Below, piece after piece: positions 48,392 to 60,549 of a stretch of DNA of 64,000 nucleotides; position 1 is the first letter of the stretch; each line of letters starts with the position of its first letter. The stretch spans positions 3,100,501 to 3,164,500 of the forward strand of contig JAKNDB010000068.1 of the NCBI GenBank assembly GCA_024305405.1. Direction: 5' to 3'. The translations under genes were made by a program, and so were the position numbers. The notes beneath the pieces were generated by a model. That model made no database searches, was not told the origin of the DNA, and saw only the letters and a list, made by a program, of their open reading frames with translations. The DNA is from Dirofilaria immitis. Lineage: Eukaryota; Nematoda; Chromadorea; Rhabditida; Onchocercidae.

Positions 48392-51300
48392 TTATTTAAG
48401 GGAGAAATTATTACAAATTGTCTTCGGTGCAATCCTGTATTGTGGAAGAATTGGTTTTGGTTTGATATCCCAACGCAAATTGATATTATAATCAATATTT
48501 TCAATAAAATTGCTGAACATTTGTAATGTTGGTCCACCGCGGTCCAACGGTGCGAAATGTCCCGCACCCTGAAAAAATAACAGCGATTTATATTTAGAAG
48601 CTCTTCTGCAAACTTCATGCGCCAGGAATATTAATCGTTTGCTGCAGAATTCTTTGCTGAAAATGTCTCAACTGCATAACATACTATAATTCTCCAAACT
48701 TATTATTCTTTAAACTTTAAATCAACTTCAACTTTGGTTTAATCAATTATTGGCTGCTAAGATCTGACGCAATTAGTTACAACCAAAAGATTACAGTATG
48801 CCTTTATTGAATTAATTGAAATTTTGAGGAATATTCCGTACTAACTTCTACTATTAATTTCAGGTTTTGTTAATCTCCAATTTCGATTTCATTACTCTGT
48901 GATAGAACCATAAACTTAATTGAATTTGAAGGAAGAGTTTCCAAATGAAAATTATTCATGCTCTGATTCCTGATAACCTTTCCTTACCATCATGATAACT
49001 AACTATACAACTAAATAATATGATAAAACCATTTCATCATAATTTCTGTTCATTCAATGAAACATCAAAAATATTAGCTTTTATAGTGAGGAAATCGATT
49101 GTTATAAAATTGATCATAGAGAATTGCTGATAATAACCAGCTAATTGTTTCTGAAATTGCGAGTCTTCTTGGAAAGTCCATTGTTCACGCTCTGATTCCT
49201 GATAACCTTCGGTAAGTCTCGTTACAAACCATTCATTACTCAGAAAATTGTACTGTATATCAGCATCACCATTATAAATCAATATTCGCAGAGTATCGTG
49301 TAATTGAACTGTAAAAATGATATTCTTATAATGAGGAAATCAAAAATATAAAATTACTAATAATAGTTGAAACAATAATAATATTCGAAGTGAAAATCGC
49401 TTAAACAAAAGTGTTCATAACTTAATGAACTAAAATTGATTATTTTTATCAAATAGTTATTTATACAATAACAAACAAAATTGATAGATTAAATTGCTTC
49501 GAAAATAAATAATTAAATATTTTAATTTTTTTATTTAAGTTTTTGTACTATCCTTTTTAATAAACTTTTGACAATAATTTTATTTCTTAAATTTAATATA
49601 AAAAGTGTAAATAAGCAAACTTTGTAATGAATGAATAATCGATTCGAAGACGGGCATTATATCTAAGTATTGTCGAGTATAATTAGATAAAACTGTCTTA
49701 CTAAAATATATTATAATTTTATAAATCAAAATAGAATATCTCATTTCATATTATTATATCATACTTTTTCCAACTCTATTGCAAACCGATCAATCTAATT
49801 TACTATTTGATACCATTATCAATTTTTGAGATCGTTTCCATACGGAAAAATATTTTTCCCAGAAAACAAATTGATATAATATTATTAAAGAAATAATTTG
49901 CTGATATCGGTATTCTCGACCCCAAATTGAAATATAAAAAATCTTTTGCAATAAGTTTTAAAAATTATACATGATGAAATATAATACTATTAACCTGCAC
50001 ATCGACCATGGTGGAAGATTATCAGGAATATGTAGTGCTTTTCGAACATCTGGTAAATTCAAATATTTTCTTACTGCTCTTCTTATCCAGCATGGGAAAC
50101 CATGCTGTGCATCAGTTGATTCTATGTTTATGCGAGACTAAAAGATGATTGATAAATCCTGATCTATCTTATCAATACAGTGATTATGCATTCTTCGCCT
50201 AATTGTATTTTTGAAAATATTTCATTGCTAATCTTCTACATTCCACATATGACAATATAATTTCATAATATCTTTTTTTTTCAAAGCAGTGAAATAAAAA
50301 ATTTAGTGAAGTTTCATCTAAGAGTTTAAGATAGATTATTCATTTGATAACTTAAGCGTATAATGTTATCCAATAAATGATAAAGAATTCTGTTCATAAT
50401 TCTTCTTGTAATTTAAGCATAAACGAAAAACACGTACACTTTGATCTATAAAAGTAGCACATTTGATTTCCTCCGGTTGTTTTCCATAATATGTTGTATT
50501 CAATGATATAATATCATCTGAGCTTACCGTTTCCATGTAACAATTTTGATAATTATTGAAGGAATTGATTCTAAAAAATTCTTGAAATCTCAGAATGCAT
50601 GCATAAGATATCACTAAAGAAAATTGATTTTGATAAAATTTTTGCTTAAAATATATCTAACATTTATCACTTAAATGCTATTTGCATAAAACTTCGATTG
50701 TAATAAGTGAAAAATAAATGTGGACGGTTGTTTCACAAGCGCTTTAATATCTTCAATTGTAGAAAAGTAGAGAAGTTAAGCAAACTATTACAAAGATTCA
50801 TATTTATACAATGATATTCATCGACCGTATTATCGAAAAAGAAAATTAATTTGAACCGATGATGAAGCGACAATTGAATTCATTTACATAATAAAGCAAA
50901 ACTTACAACTGATCATTGAATGCATATTGCACAACTTTCGTTGCACATTCGCTGTCATCAATAGGTTTATTTGTAGTCCAATTTATATATTGTGAAAAGT
51001 TACAGTATATTAAAGGTCCAGGAACAGCCGTTGAGCAACAGTTCGTAAGATTCTCAAATATTCTGAAAAGAAAGAAGGAATAAATTGATTGCTCTAATAA
51101 GCTCGAAATATTATTTTAATTTCTATAGTTTTTCTTAGAAATTTTTTTCTAATTGAAACTACCTTTTATTATGCACAAATATTCAAGAATCAAACTTTAA
51201 TATTCTTCTTTTCCACATCAGCAAGAAGAAACTAAATTCTTGCATATCACAAAAATTCTCGATCAAAAAAAAATCTCACTCCTTATCGAGCATTCCTGTA

Positions 51301-54300
51301 TAATAACTCAAGCTAAGAATAGAATTCCTTCGATCAACTTCGTTATAAGCACCATTTCCAATAGCTAAGCCAGTCAGTTTAATACCGTATAGATTCCCAT
51401 TTTGCTAAAACATGCATATTTGTCAGAAAAGTCATTTTCAATTATCTGAATATACTTTCATGAATTTTATATCTCTATGTTATTTACAAGTATCTTCTTG
51501 GCTAATTAGACTTTATAAATATTGTGTGATAGATTCTTTTTATAAAATTAATATGTTGCTACGATAAATTACAGTAACACTTGACATTGAACAGATAAAA
51601 AGAAGTCCGATGAATGAAATCGAGTTAAGATGAAATAAAGTCTCTATACTGCAATGTTTATTTGCAGTTTAGAAAATGCATATAACTAACTCTTTCCAAG
51701 TTGTTTCGAAGCTTCGAGAAATTGCGTTGTTTATTTCACAAAAATTAAGCAACATAAATTTTTGTATTGCTCGTCACATTTGCTAATCATCTATTTGTAT
51801 GACCATAAAAAAGCAACCTGAATTCGTTTTAAAAGTACGTCGATTAATGTTGGTCCATAGATACCCGCATATCCTTGACCGGTGATGTAGAAATCACGAT
51901 TTTGATATTCTTTGAATCGCTGAAAAAACTGTTCTAACGCATCTGCATTGTCGTCAGCAATCTAAAAGGAATATTATTCATCGTAGAGAGATGATGCTTC
52001 ATTTAATATTTAAAATGTATTCAATGTTTGAATATATAATACTATATAAAAATGCAATTAATCTGATAATTCAGAATTCTTCGTTTTTCCTGAAGAATGA
52101 TGACTTCAATCAATTTTTTTCCTTATAGGTAAAAAGAAAAAGATAGCAGCTAAGTCGCTGGTGAAGTAAAAAATCAAAGAATGGATCGCATATATATCGT
52201 TATGATAAAAAAAATCCCAAAACTAAATGTATGGCAAAAAAATGAAGTGATAATGATTTACTATAAAATTAAAATTAAAAATAGCTAAAATGAAAAACGC
52301 TTCGAATGTTAAGAACAATTTGACAATAATTGTTGAAACTGAAATAACACTGAAGTAAATAAAACTCATTCAATCATGTCAGCCAATTTTGATGGATCTT
52401 GTTGATTTACTTCTAAGTTTGTTGCAAAGTCTAATTCTTTTTTTCACGTCATGAATTCAGTATGAGTTCACTTGTTGAAGCTTGAACTTCAGAAGAAGTC
52501 ATCAACATCTGTATATTTTCCGCTGTCAATATTGCTTCTCAACTTATATCAGCGATCTACCACTACTGAGTGCAGGATAATTTCTTGAGAAAAAGAGATC
52601 GTTTGTTATATTTGTTTGTTATTGAATAAAATATCCTAAAGGAAAACGAATAATTTAAAATCGAATTTCACTAACTTATATTTACAACAAAATTGTAGTT
52701 AAATTTATTGCTTGCATTGATATGATGATAACATTCTTTGATATCATATGTAGAAGTAGGTCAATAAATTTAACAAATTAAATGTTGAAGTTTATTTATT
52801 GAATAATATATTTATCTAATAGTGATTTATTATAAAATTAAAACTAAAAATAGCTAAAATGAAGAACGCTTCGGATGTTAAGAACAATTTGACAATAACT
52901 GTTGAAACTGAAGTAACACTATTTTTTTTTATTTTCACTTAATTCGTTTGTAACTTTTTCAAATGAAATGAATCATTTCGTATAGAATTATAGAATTTGA
53001 ACAGATATTTATTTCTGTATATTAGTCAATTACTAACACGCAGTTCTAATTGATAATACTAAATTAATTGACAAGGCTGTATTAACGATTTACTTTATAT
53101 ATTTCTCGTCTATTTCTGTCAGATTATTTTATAAATATTAAATTATAAAAAAAAAGAAACTTTTTCAAGAATTACTAAAAAAACGATTAAATTAATTATC
53201 AAAAAAGGTATAAACAGTAATAAATTATCCAATTTTTTTCTTGTCGTCTGTTAAATAAAAAATTCTTATTTCTCAATCAGATCGACATATCTCACATCGA
53301 TTGCTATTTCTAATTGAACCACTTTTTTTAAATTTGATAATACATCTATGAATGATTAAAATGTGTAACAATTTGCTGATCATTATCACTTGCATATTAT
53401 CTTTTGTTTATGTTTCTTAATTAGCTATGATTTTTGTCAAACAATAAGGATTTTTTTGCAACAAAAATTGTCAAATGATTTTGAAAGAAACATAATCAAA
53501 AATGAGAAGATAAAATATGAGTTAACGAATTAGCGAATCAAAAACTGTAAGAAGTTTAAGAAAAATTTATAAAATTTAAAATTAAATATACCTGATCATC
53601 GTTCCATAGAAAATCCGAAGGTACGGAAGTATTTCTATACGAATAACCGACACCATATGGAGAATCCAGAAATATTATATTAGCAACCTTAAATTCAATC
53701 AGTTTTATAAAAAAGATAAACATTGTGTCTCTATCATACATCTTATACCGTACCTGTCAGAACAGTCGAAATATTTATGATATAAATATTTTGTAAATAA
53801 TCAAAATATTTGTATTATTAAATATTTCAATGTGATCAAGCGATTTTTGTATATGAAAGGATTTTATGTTATCTAACAAAAATTCATCTTATTAAAGGTT
53901 AATCTTATAATTTTTAAAGAATGTTATTTAAAACGTTGCAATCAATTAGATTTTTATCTCTCATTCTGTCAGGTCATGAAGCGCTGTTTAAAGCATTTTT
54001 AAATTATTAAGGAAATTATCGGTTGAAAGGTCACATCCATATATATATATATATTCATATTTTCGTACAAATTTTCACATTTCTTTTTAAATTTTACGAC
54101 TTTGTCTCTTATATAGTCTATTACCGCTCTACCAAATTCAATTCTGTAATTCCAATATCAATAAACCTCAGGGAATTTTCTTGCCATTGTAGGAAACGCT
54201 AAGCTATCGATTGTTTTATTGATATTCTTCAACGTAGTTTAGACGAATAAAATCCTTATATTAAAACTTCGTTACACAACAAATCTTCATACAAGTTTTC

Positions 54301-55331
54301 AGTTCTTCAACATTACAAGATAAAACTTTTCATGACATCTCTGTCGTAGACTTTAAGTTTTTCTTTATAAATTTTTTTATCAGAAAATGGAATTGCATAT
54401 ATCAAAAAATCATGAGCGACCAAAAACATTATCTATAGTTTATCATCTATAGTTCCTTCATTTGCAACATCACAACTCAATACTAACTCCGCATTTAATT
54501 CAGTTGCTATCGGTGGTATTCTCTTTATTTTAGTAGGTGATTGTAGATTCTGCTCTGTGCTTCGACAGGATTTTTGCTATACCATTAAGATATCGATTTT
54601 TTATTTGTTATTTCAAATATTAATCTCTCATTGTTTTTTTAATAGAGTCGTTTCATAGAACAATTTTTTTTTTATAATTTAGAATGCCAACTAAGCAAAG
54701 TCAAGGTGTTGACCATGTCCAAATATATTTTTAAAGTCAAAGTGCTTAGTCGTTTCTTTAAATGGCTTCAAAATTATATTTTATGTCTTCTAAAAAAATT
54801 TCTGCTGAAAATGATGATGAAGAAAATTTGAAAGAAAGAAAATATATTAATGAAAATAAGTAACCTTATTCCAACTGTAAATATTTTCAAATAAAGTTTC
54901 TCCATCTTGATCAACACGGAATGGACCAATTTGGGCAAGTAAACCATCTAATGAATTACATCCCGATGCACCGTTGAACCATAATACTAATGGATCAGTT
55001 GATGGATTATTTTGGGATTCTATCAGCCTGAAAAAAGAGTTTTGATTTATTTATATATCATTTTACAATAATAGCTTCTTAATAAATCAAACTATTTGCA
55101 TCATCTTGTTCGTAAACAATTTTCAAATTACAAATAATCATACCAATAATGCAAGAAATTTCTTGTTTTTGTCGGCAGGAATCCGGAATATTGTGTAAAA
55201 TTCGGTACAAATGTTAGTCCAGGCAGATTGATGATTCGATCAATTTCTGCATCATCTTGAATCAAAGTCGCAACAAAAGATAGCGCTGCAAAAAATTTGA
55301 AGAGGAGCAGCCAGAGATGTGTCCTAATCAT
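48392..55331 (-). CDS. Serine carboxypeptidase-like protein B, predicted inactive (nucleophile Ser replaced by Gly)
   Basis: S10-fold protein with a signal peptide ([19 protein letters not shown]) at the ATG 55331. Exons: 55144-55331, 54865-55027, 53592-53687, 51818-51961, 51280-51404, 50907-51062, 50438-50570, 49995-50137, about 49079-49308 and 48392-48568. The oxyanion motif GGPGCSS reads GASGCNS, and the nucleophile motif GESYAG reads GQGYAG, so the catalytic Ser is Gly. The Asp ([11 protein letters not shown]) and His ([12 protein letters not shown]) are kept. Frames are open and most junctions in phase, so this looks like a maintained non-peptidase homologue and not a decayed copy. The 49079 exon ends at AAAA|GCTAAT, implying a GC donor. 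About 20 residues before the Asp motif are unaccounted for between 49309 and 49994, so a small exon may be missing. Confidence 0.9.
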
Positions 55332-56828
55332 ATCGATAATAAACAGTAGGTTGATACCCGAAGATATAATGCTTTGTTATCAGTGAATTCTTTTTCGTTT
55401 GTTTTCGGATAATGTAATTTAGAATACAGAATGGCATGCATGAAAAATGAAAACAAAGTTTTTGAAAACAACTATGATAAGAGTTCATATTCAATTGTCA
55501 ACAAGTTGGTAATTTTCATTTTCAGCGTTGAAAAATTAGCGAAAAATGATTTGCTTATCTTTCCTCACAAAAAAATATATTCAAAAAGTGAGCAAAGAAT
55601 AGATGTGAACTTTAAAAGAATCAACTTATTTTCTTAATTTCTATCCCACAAACACTGCATATTCATAAGAGTGTAAGATTTTAAGAAAATATAGAAATTG
55701 CAAATAAATAAACAAAAAATTCCTACAATTATATTTCTATAATTAATAGTGTCTATTAATAAGTACAGCAAAATATTCCCTTCTGTTGATAAAATATTGA
55801 AAACGATGACATCTGATTTTCTTTTTACTGTACGTTGGATTCTAAAGTACCGAAAAAAATAAAGAAAATCCGTTTTTTTTCGCCTAAAATAATTTTGTTT
55901 GGATTTTCACAAAAATTTATGATAGTTGGAATTTTTGATGAAATGAATCAAGTCCGAATATTTGAATTGTATATTTTTAATTTTTTGAATTTCTTTGGCA
56001 AATGCATACAACTTATTTTCTTCGAGAAATTATCTTTTTGAAATGGAAATGTCTCTAGAAGAATTTTAAAGTATTTTGTTACGGAAATTTGAATTATTCA
56101 ATTTAAGTGATTATGAAAATATTCGATAAACAAATTTATTAAAAAGAAAAAACAAACTGTTAAAATGATATGATATGAAATGTTTTCTCTTTTAAACAAG
56201 AAAAATTAAATTTGATATTTTCTGTTAAAATAATGTTTTGAAAAAGGATATGATATCACAATTCAGCTATGTATGATAATATTTCAAGCTGTTTGATTTT
56301 GAAGGATTTACTATTATTGACACCAGGAGAAGAAATAGCCATATGGATGATTATAATGATCGGTCATAAATAATTTAACACTATTGTGTTCGTTGCCGAT
56401 TTACAAACAAATCAATTCAAGGTATTTTATAATCATTGACTGAATTTTCGAGAATTTTCAATTGGTTAGAATCTTTGAGGTTTTTCCTACTTCTGCCTAA
56501 GTCTTTCGATATTCACTTTCGGTTGTTTGTTATCGTATCTTTTAAAATATACAGCCAAGTTGATAAATGAAAATTTTTGAATGATTGCGAAATTAGAAAG
56601 ATTTATATTTCGTTATGGATGATAAAATCTGACAAAATGATCAAAAATCATGAAAAATCATTTCTCTTTTTTACAAATTCTATTCGAAAGTTTGTTCCAT
56701 TCCTTTTGCATTACTTTTTCTGTTGCAATATTTGATATTTATTAAGTTTTATTAAATTATATTTTATTACCGCATTTTCAATTATCATCGTCTTTTATTT
56801 TAATTCTATAAAAAAATTCAATACTTCG
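55255..56828. repeat. Tandem duplication unit 1 (5' part of carboxypeptidase B and its upstream region)
   Basis: This unit contains most of the first exon of carboxypeptidase B and about 1.5 kb upstream. It aligns over its whole length with 56830-58490, with substitutions and small indels. Landmarks repeated in order include the signal-peptide codons, GAATTCTTTTTCGTTTG, TATTTTCTTAATTTCT and GTTTGATTTYGAA. Confidence 0.8.
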
Positions 56829-56829
56829 G

Positions 56830-58490
56830 TCTGTCTTGAATTGAATTAGCAACAAAACACAGTATTGTAAAAAATTTGAAGAGAAGCAACCAGAGATATT
56901 TCATCGTCATATCGATAATAAGCAATTCAACATAATGTTTTTTAGCAATGAATTCTTTTTCGTTTGCTTTAGGATAGCGAACTTTAGAATAAAAATGGAA
57001 AGGACGAAAACGAAAACAAGTTTTTGGAAAACAGCTACGATATGAATTTATATTTTATTATCAACAATTTAGTGTGTCGCAGTTTTTAGCATCGAGAAAT
57101 TAGCCAGAAATAATTTGCTTATCTCTCGTTTCAAATAAATATTCTTAAAAATGAACGAAAGACAGGTGCTAATAAAGAACAACATATTTTCTTAATTTCT
57201 TTCTATCAAATATTGCACAAATCATATTTAATCATTAAAGCTAACATTTAAACTAACATTGATCTTTCACAAGACTTTATCAAAATTTTAATGAAATATG
57301 CAATTTGTGCGTTTTGTTATTACATTTCTACAATCAAATAGCTTATAAGTAGAGGAAATAAAACTTGCCTGCTAGTATGATCTTAAAAGTGTTGACGTTT
57401 GATGTTCTTTATTTGCATGATAGAGAAAAACATAAATAAGAAAATTTCAAATTTTTAACTAAATTTAGCTGAACTTTTCGAATAAATTTATGACAATTTG
57501 TATTCTCTGGTGAAAGGATTCAAAATTTAGAAATAAAATACGTTTGTCTAACAAAATTTTCCGAATCATTACGAGGCACAATTTATTTTCTTCGAGATGC
57601 TATCTTTTCGAAATGAAAATACTGTCCAAAGCAATTTTAAAATGTTCTTTACGAAAATTTGAATCATTTAGTTTATGCAATTGATGATAATATTTGATAA
57701 ACAAACTTTATCGAAAAAAGCCAATTACAAGAAGAAAAAAATATTTGATAAACAAACTTCGTTAAAAAAAAAAAAAAACAATGACAATGGATTGAAATAC
57801 CAAAGTGATATTTTCTCCTTCAAGCAAGAATAATTAAATTTGTTAATTTTCATTCAAATAATGTTTCGAAAAAAGATTTAATAAATGAACCCAGCACTAT
57901 AATATAAATTATAAATATGCTTTGAAGAACGAAAATTTAAAATTCTTCCCAACTTGTTTGATTTCGAAGGACTTTCGAAGGAAAATTTAAAATTCTTCCC
58001 AGGTTGTTTGATTTCGAAAGACTTTTTATTATTGACCATTAGAAGAAGAAAAAAAAATAACCTTATAATTGATCATAATCGTCATTTATAATAATAAAAT
58101 ATTGTTCTTCTTGTTGCTGGTCCATAAAAAGTTTATGCATGATATTTCGTAATTATGATTTTGAATTTTTTTGAGATTTTTCTAAAATTTTTGATCTACT
58201 CTTTATTGTTCGCTACCATATCTTTCCAAATATACACACGAATGTTTTTGAATAACTGAGACGTTACAAAGACTTCTAATTTCATTATAAATGTTATAAC
58301 CCAATATAGTGACCAAAGATTCTAAAGAACTATTCCTTCCGCTTTTGAAAATTCTATTGAAAGCTTAATTTCACTATCCTTTATTGCCTTTTCAGTCGCA
58401 GTATCTGACATTCGTTAAGTTTATTACTAAATTATATTTTATGTCTGTTCCCAGTTAGTTTTGTCTTTCATAAATTGTTAATCTTTCAAT
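56830..58490. repeat. Tandem duplication unit 2
   Basis: Diverged second copy of 55255-56828, in direct orientation. It begins with a relic first exon, then the matching upstream sequence. A small local duplication within the unit lies at 57925-58020 (AATTTAAAATTCTTCCCA repeated). Confidence 0.8.
56832..56910 (-). pseudogene. Relic signal-peptide exon of a carboxypeptidase
   Basis: An ATG at 56910 opens a frame reading [19 protein letters not shown] then VANSIQD, clearly related to the first exon of carboxypeptidase B. Similarity stops after IQD and no splice donor or later exon follows. It may be a dead duplicate or an alternative first exon whose donor I missed. Confidence 0.65.
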
Positions 58491-60549
58491 TATTTTAGAT
58501 ATATTTTTATGCTATCAACAAAGACATTGCAAAGGCTTGAAGAAGAATAGATAAGTTAGAATTTCGAATAAAAAAATTGATCGATTTAAGATCGAAGGAT
58601 TCTTTATTTTAATGATTTTTTTTCATTCTTTCCAATAGGCTATCGTGAAGGCTTAGCTTAAAATGTTTAGGGACGAAATTTTGACAAGTTATAAAATGAG
58701 AAATTATGCAATAAAGATACAATCGATTACGGTTGAATACGGAAGTAAAACAGTCAAACAAGGAAGTCGAATATGGAAGTAAGGGCTGATTATTCTTATA
58801 TAGGATTTTTTGCCTTCATTTTTAAGGAATGTAGTTTTAACCTATTCTTTAAATGTATGTCTAAAAGAGATTTCATCTGGATGCACTAATAACAGTGCCT
58901 TATGTAATAGAAAGTTCGGAATATTTAATTATTAGTGAAGAGTGGAGAAAACAAGATTGGATGAGAATGGAATCATTTTTGTTTAGCCGTCTAAAAAGGG
59001 TTGTGGATCGTTTTTAGCCAGTCCAGAAAAGGTGATTAGTTCCTAGGTTATTTTCTGTATTATTCAATTAAATACAAAAATGTGAAATAGCTAGTATATT
59101 ATAATACAAAATTGGATATATAGATGAAAACGGCTGATACATCATAATACAGGCGTAGGACATCGCAAAATTCTTTTGATAGGCAAAAGCTAGTTTACAT
59201 ATTGCATTTTAATCATTGAATGTAAACTTAGTTCTAGAGTATATGTAAATTAATCTACCAGATGTTGAAGGATTTTGAGCTGGAGAAATTTACATATGCA
59301 TTAGAATTGAATAAATGATAAGATAAGAAAGATTTCAAAAACAAGTGGCTTGTTATTTAGATAAAATTATTCTATAAAATTATTTCGGTTTTTTTTTTCT
59401 CGACAAGTTCTAGAACTGGCTAAATGTCAAGAGATTGACACCATCAATGTTATATTCCAAATCTTCTCAACATTTACAGCGTAATCAAAATTTTACATAC
59501 GTGAAATCATTTTCCTAAGCAAAAAAATTCCCATGGACAGAATTCTTTTTTGGAAGAGATGAATTAAGATGCAATCAATGCTATAATTATTTCGAATATC
59601 TTGCAATGCTTTCTCCATTTCATCATCGTAATTCATAGAAGTTAATTTTTTTTCTAATATACATATGTATATATTTTTTCTTGTTTAATTTTCGTCATTC
59701 GGTATAGTTCGCCTAGATATTAACATTTTTTTGTGATATAATTTCAAATTTTAAGATGTTATGTCGAACTCCTGCTAAAATCAATGTATTTTTATTTATT
59801 TCAGGAAGTGATGAAGTCACGTTTACTTCATAAAAATGATAGTTGAATCCAATGAGATATCACTATATCCTATTTTATCTTTCAGCAAATATACTATGAA
59901 ATATTGTCAGAAATATCGCACTCAAAAACGACACCGAATTCATTAGAAATTTTTAGCAGTTCTACGCTGAATTATGAAACTGAAGACTTTGAATACAGAT
60001 TCTGAGAGTCGAACTGAAATTCCAATCGATAATGTCCAATGAATAAGTTGCTCCAGCCTAACATATAATTTTCATAGTACCAAGATGGAGCGATTATTTA
60101 AAAGCAATTGAATTGGATAGCAATTTTCTCGAGCATGGGATAAATACATTGATCATTCAATATTCCTGAAAATATTATAAATTTTTTATTCTATATTTTA
60201 TTTGTTACCAATACAACAAATGTTGTAATTTTGGAGAAAAAAATTATAATAAGCATAAATGAATGCATAAATCTAATTTATCATGAAACTGTAATTGTAT
60301 AATTCAAATTATTTCAATTTGATAAATCCTACTAGTCTTTCATTAATAACTTTGATGACGAGAAATAAATTAATATTGGCTGGGTTGTATAAATACGAGG
60401 AAAAAAGTTTATAAAACAATTTTGGAAAAGGAGCAATGAAGATTTGACTACTCCATTATAAACATATTACATTACAAAGCTATTATCTCTCCCTTCTTGA
60501 AGTATATTTAATACATCATTTACATGAAGAAAAATATGCTAATTAGTAA
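58491..60549. other. Spacer downstream of carboxypeptidase C
   Basis: No gene recognised. The part from about 59805 matches 41660-42411, the 3' flank of carboxypeptidase A. Confidence 0.5.
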
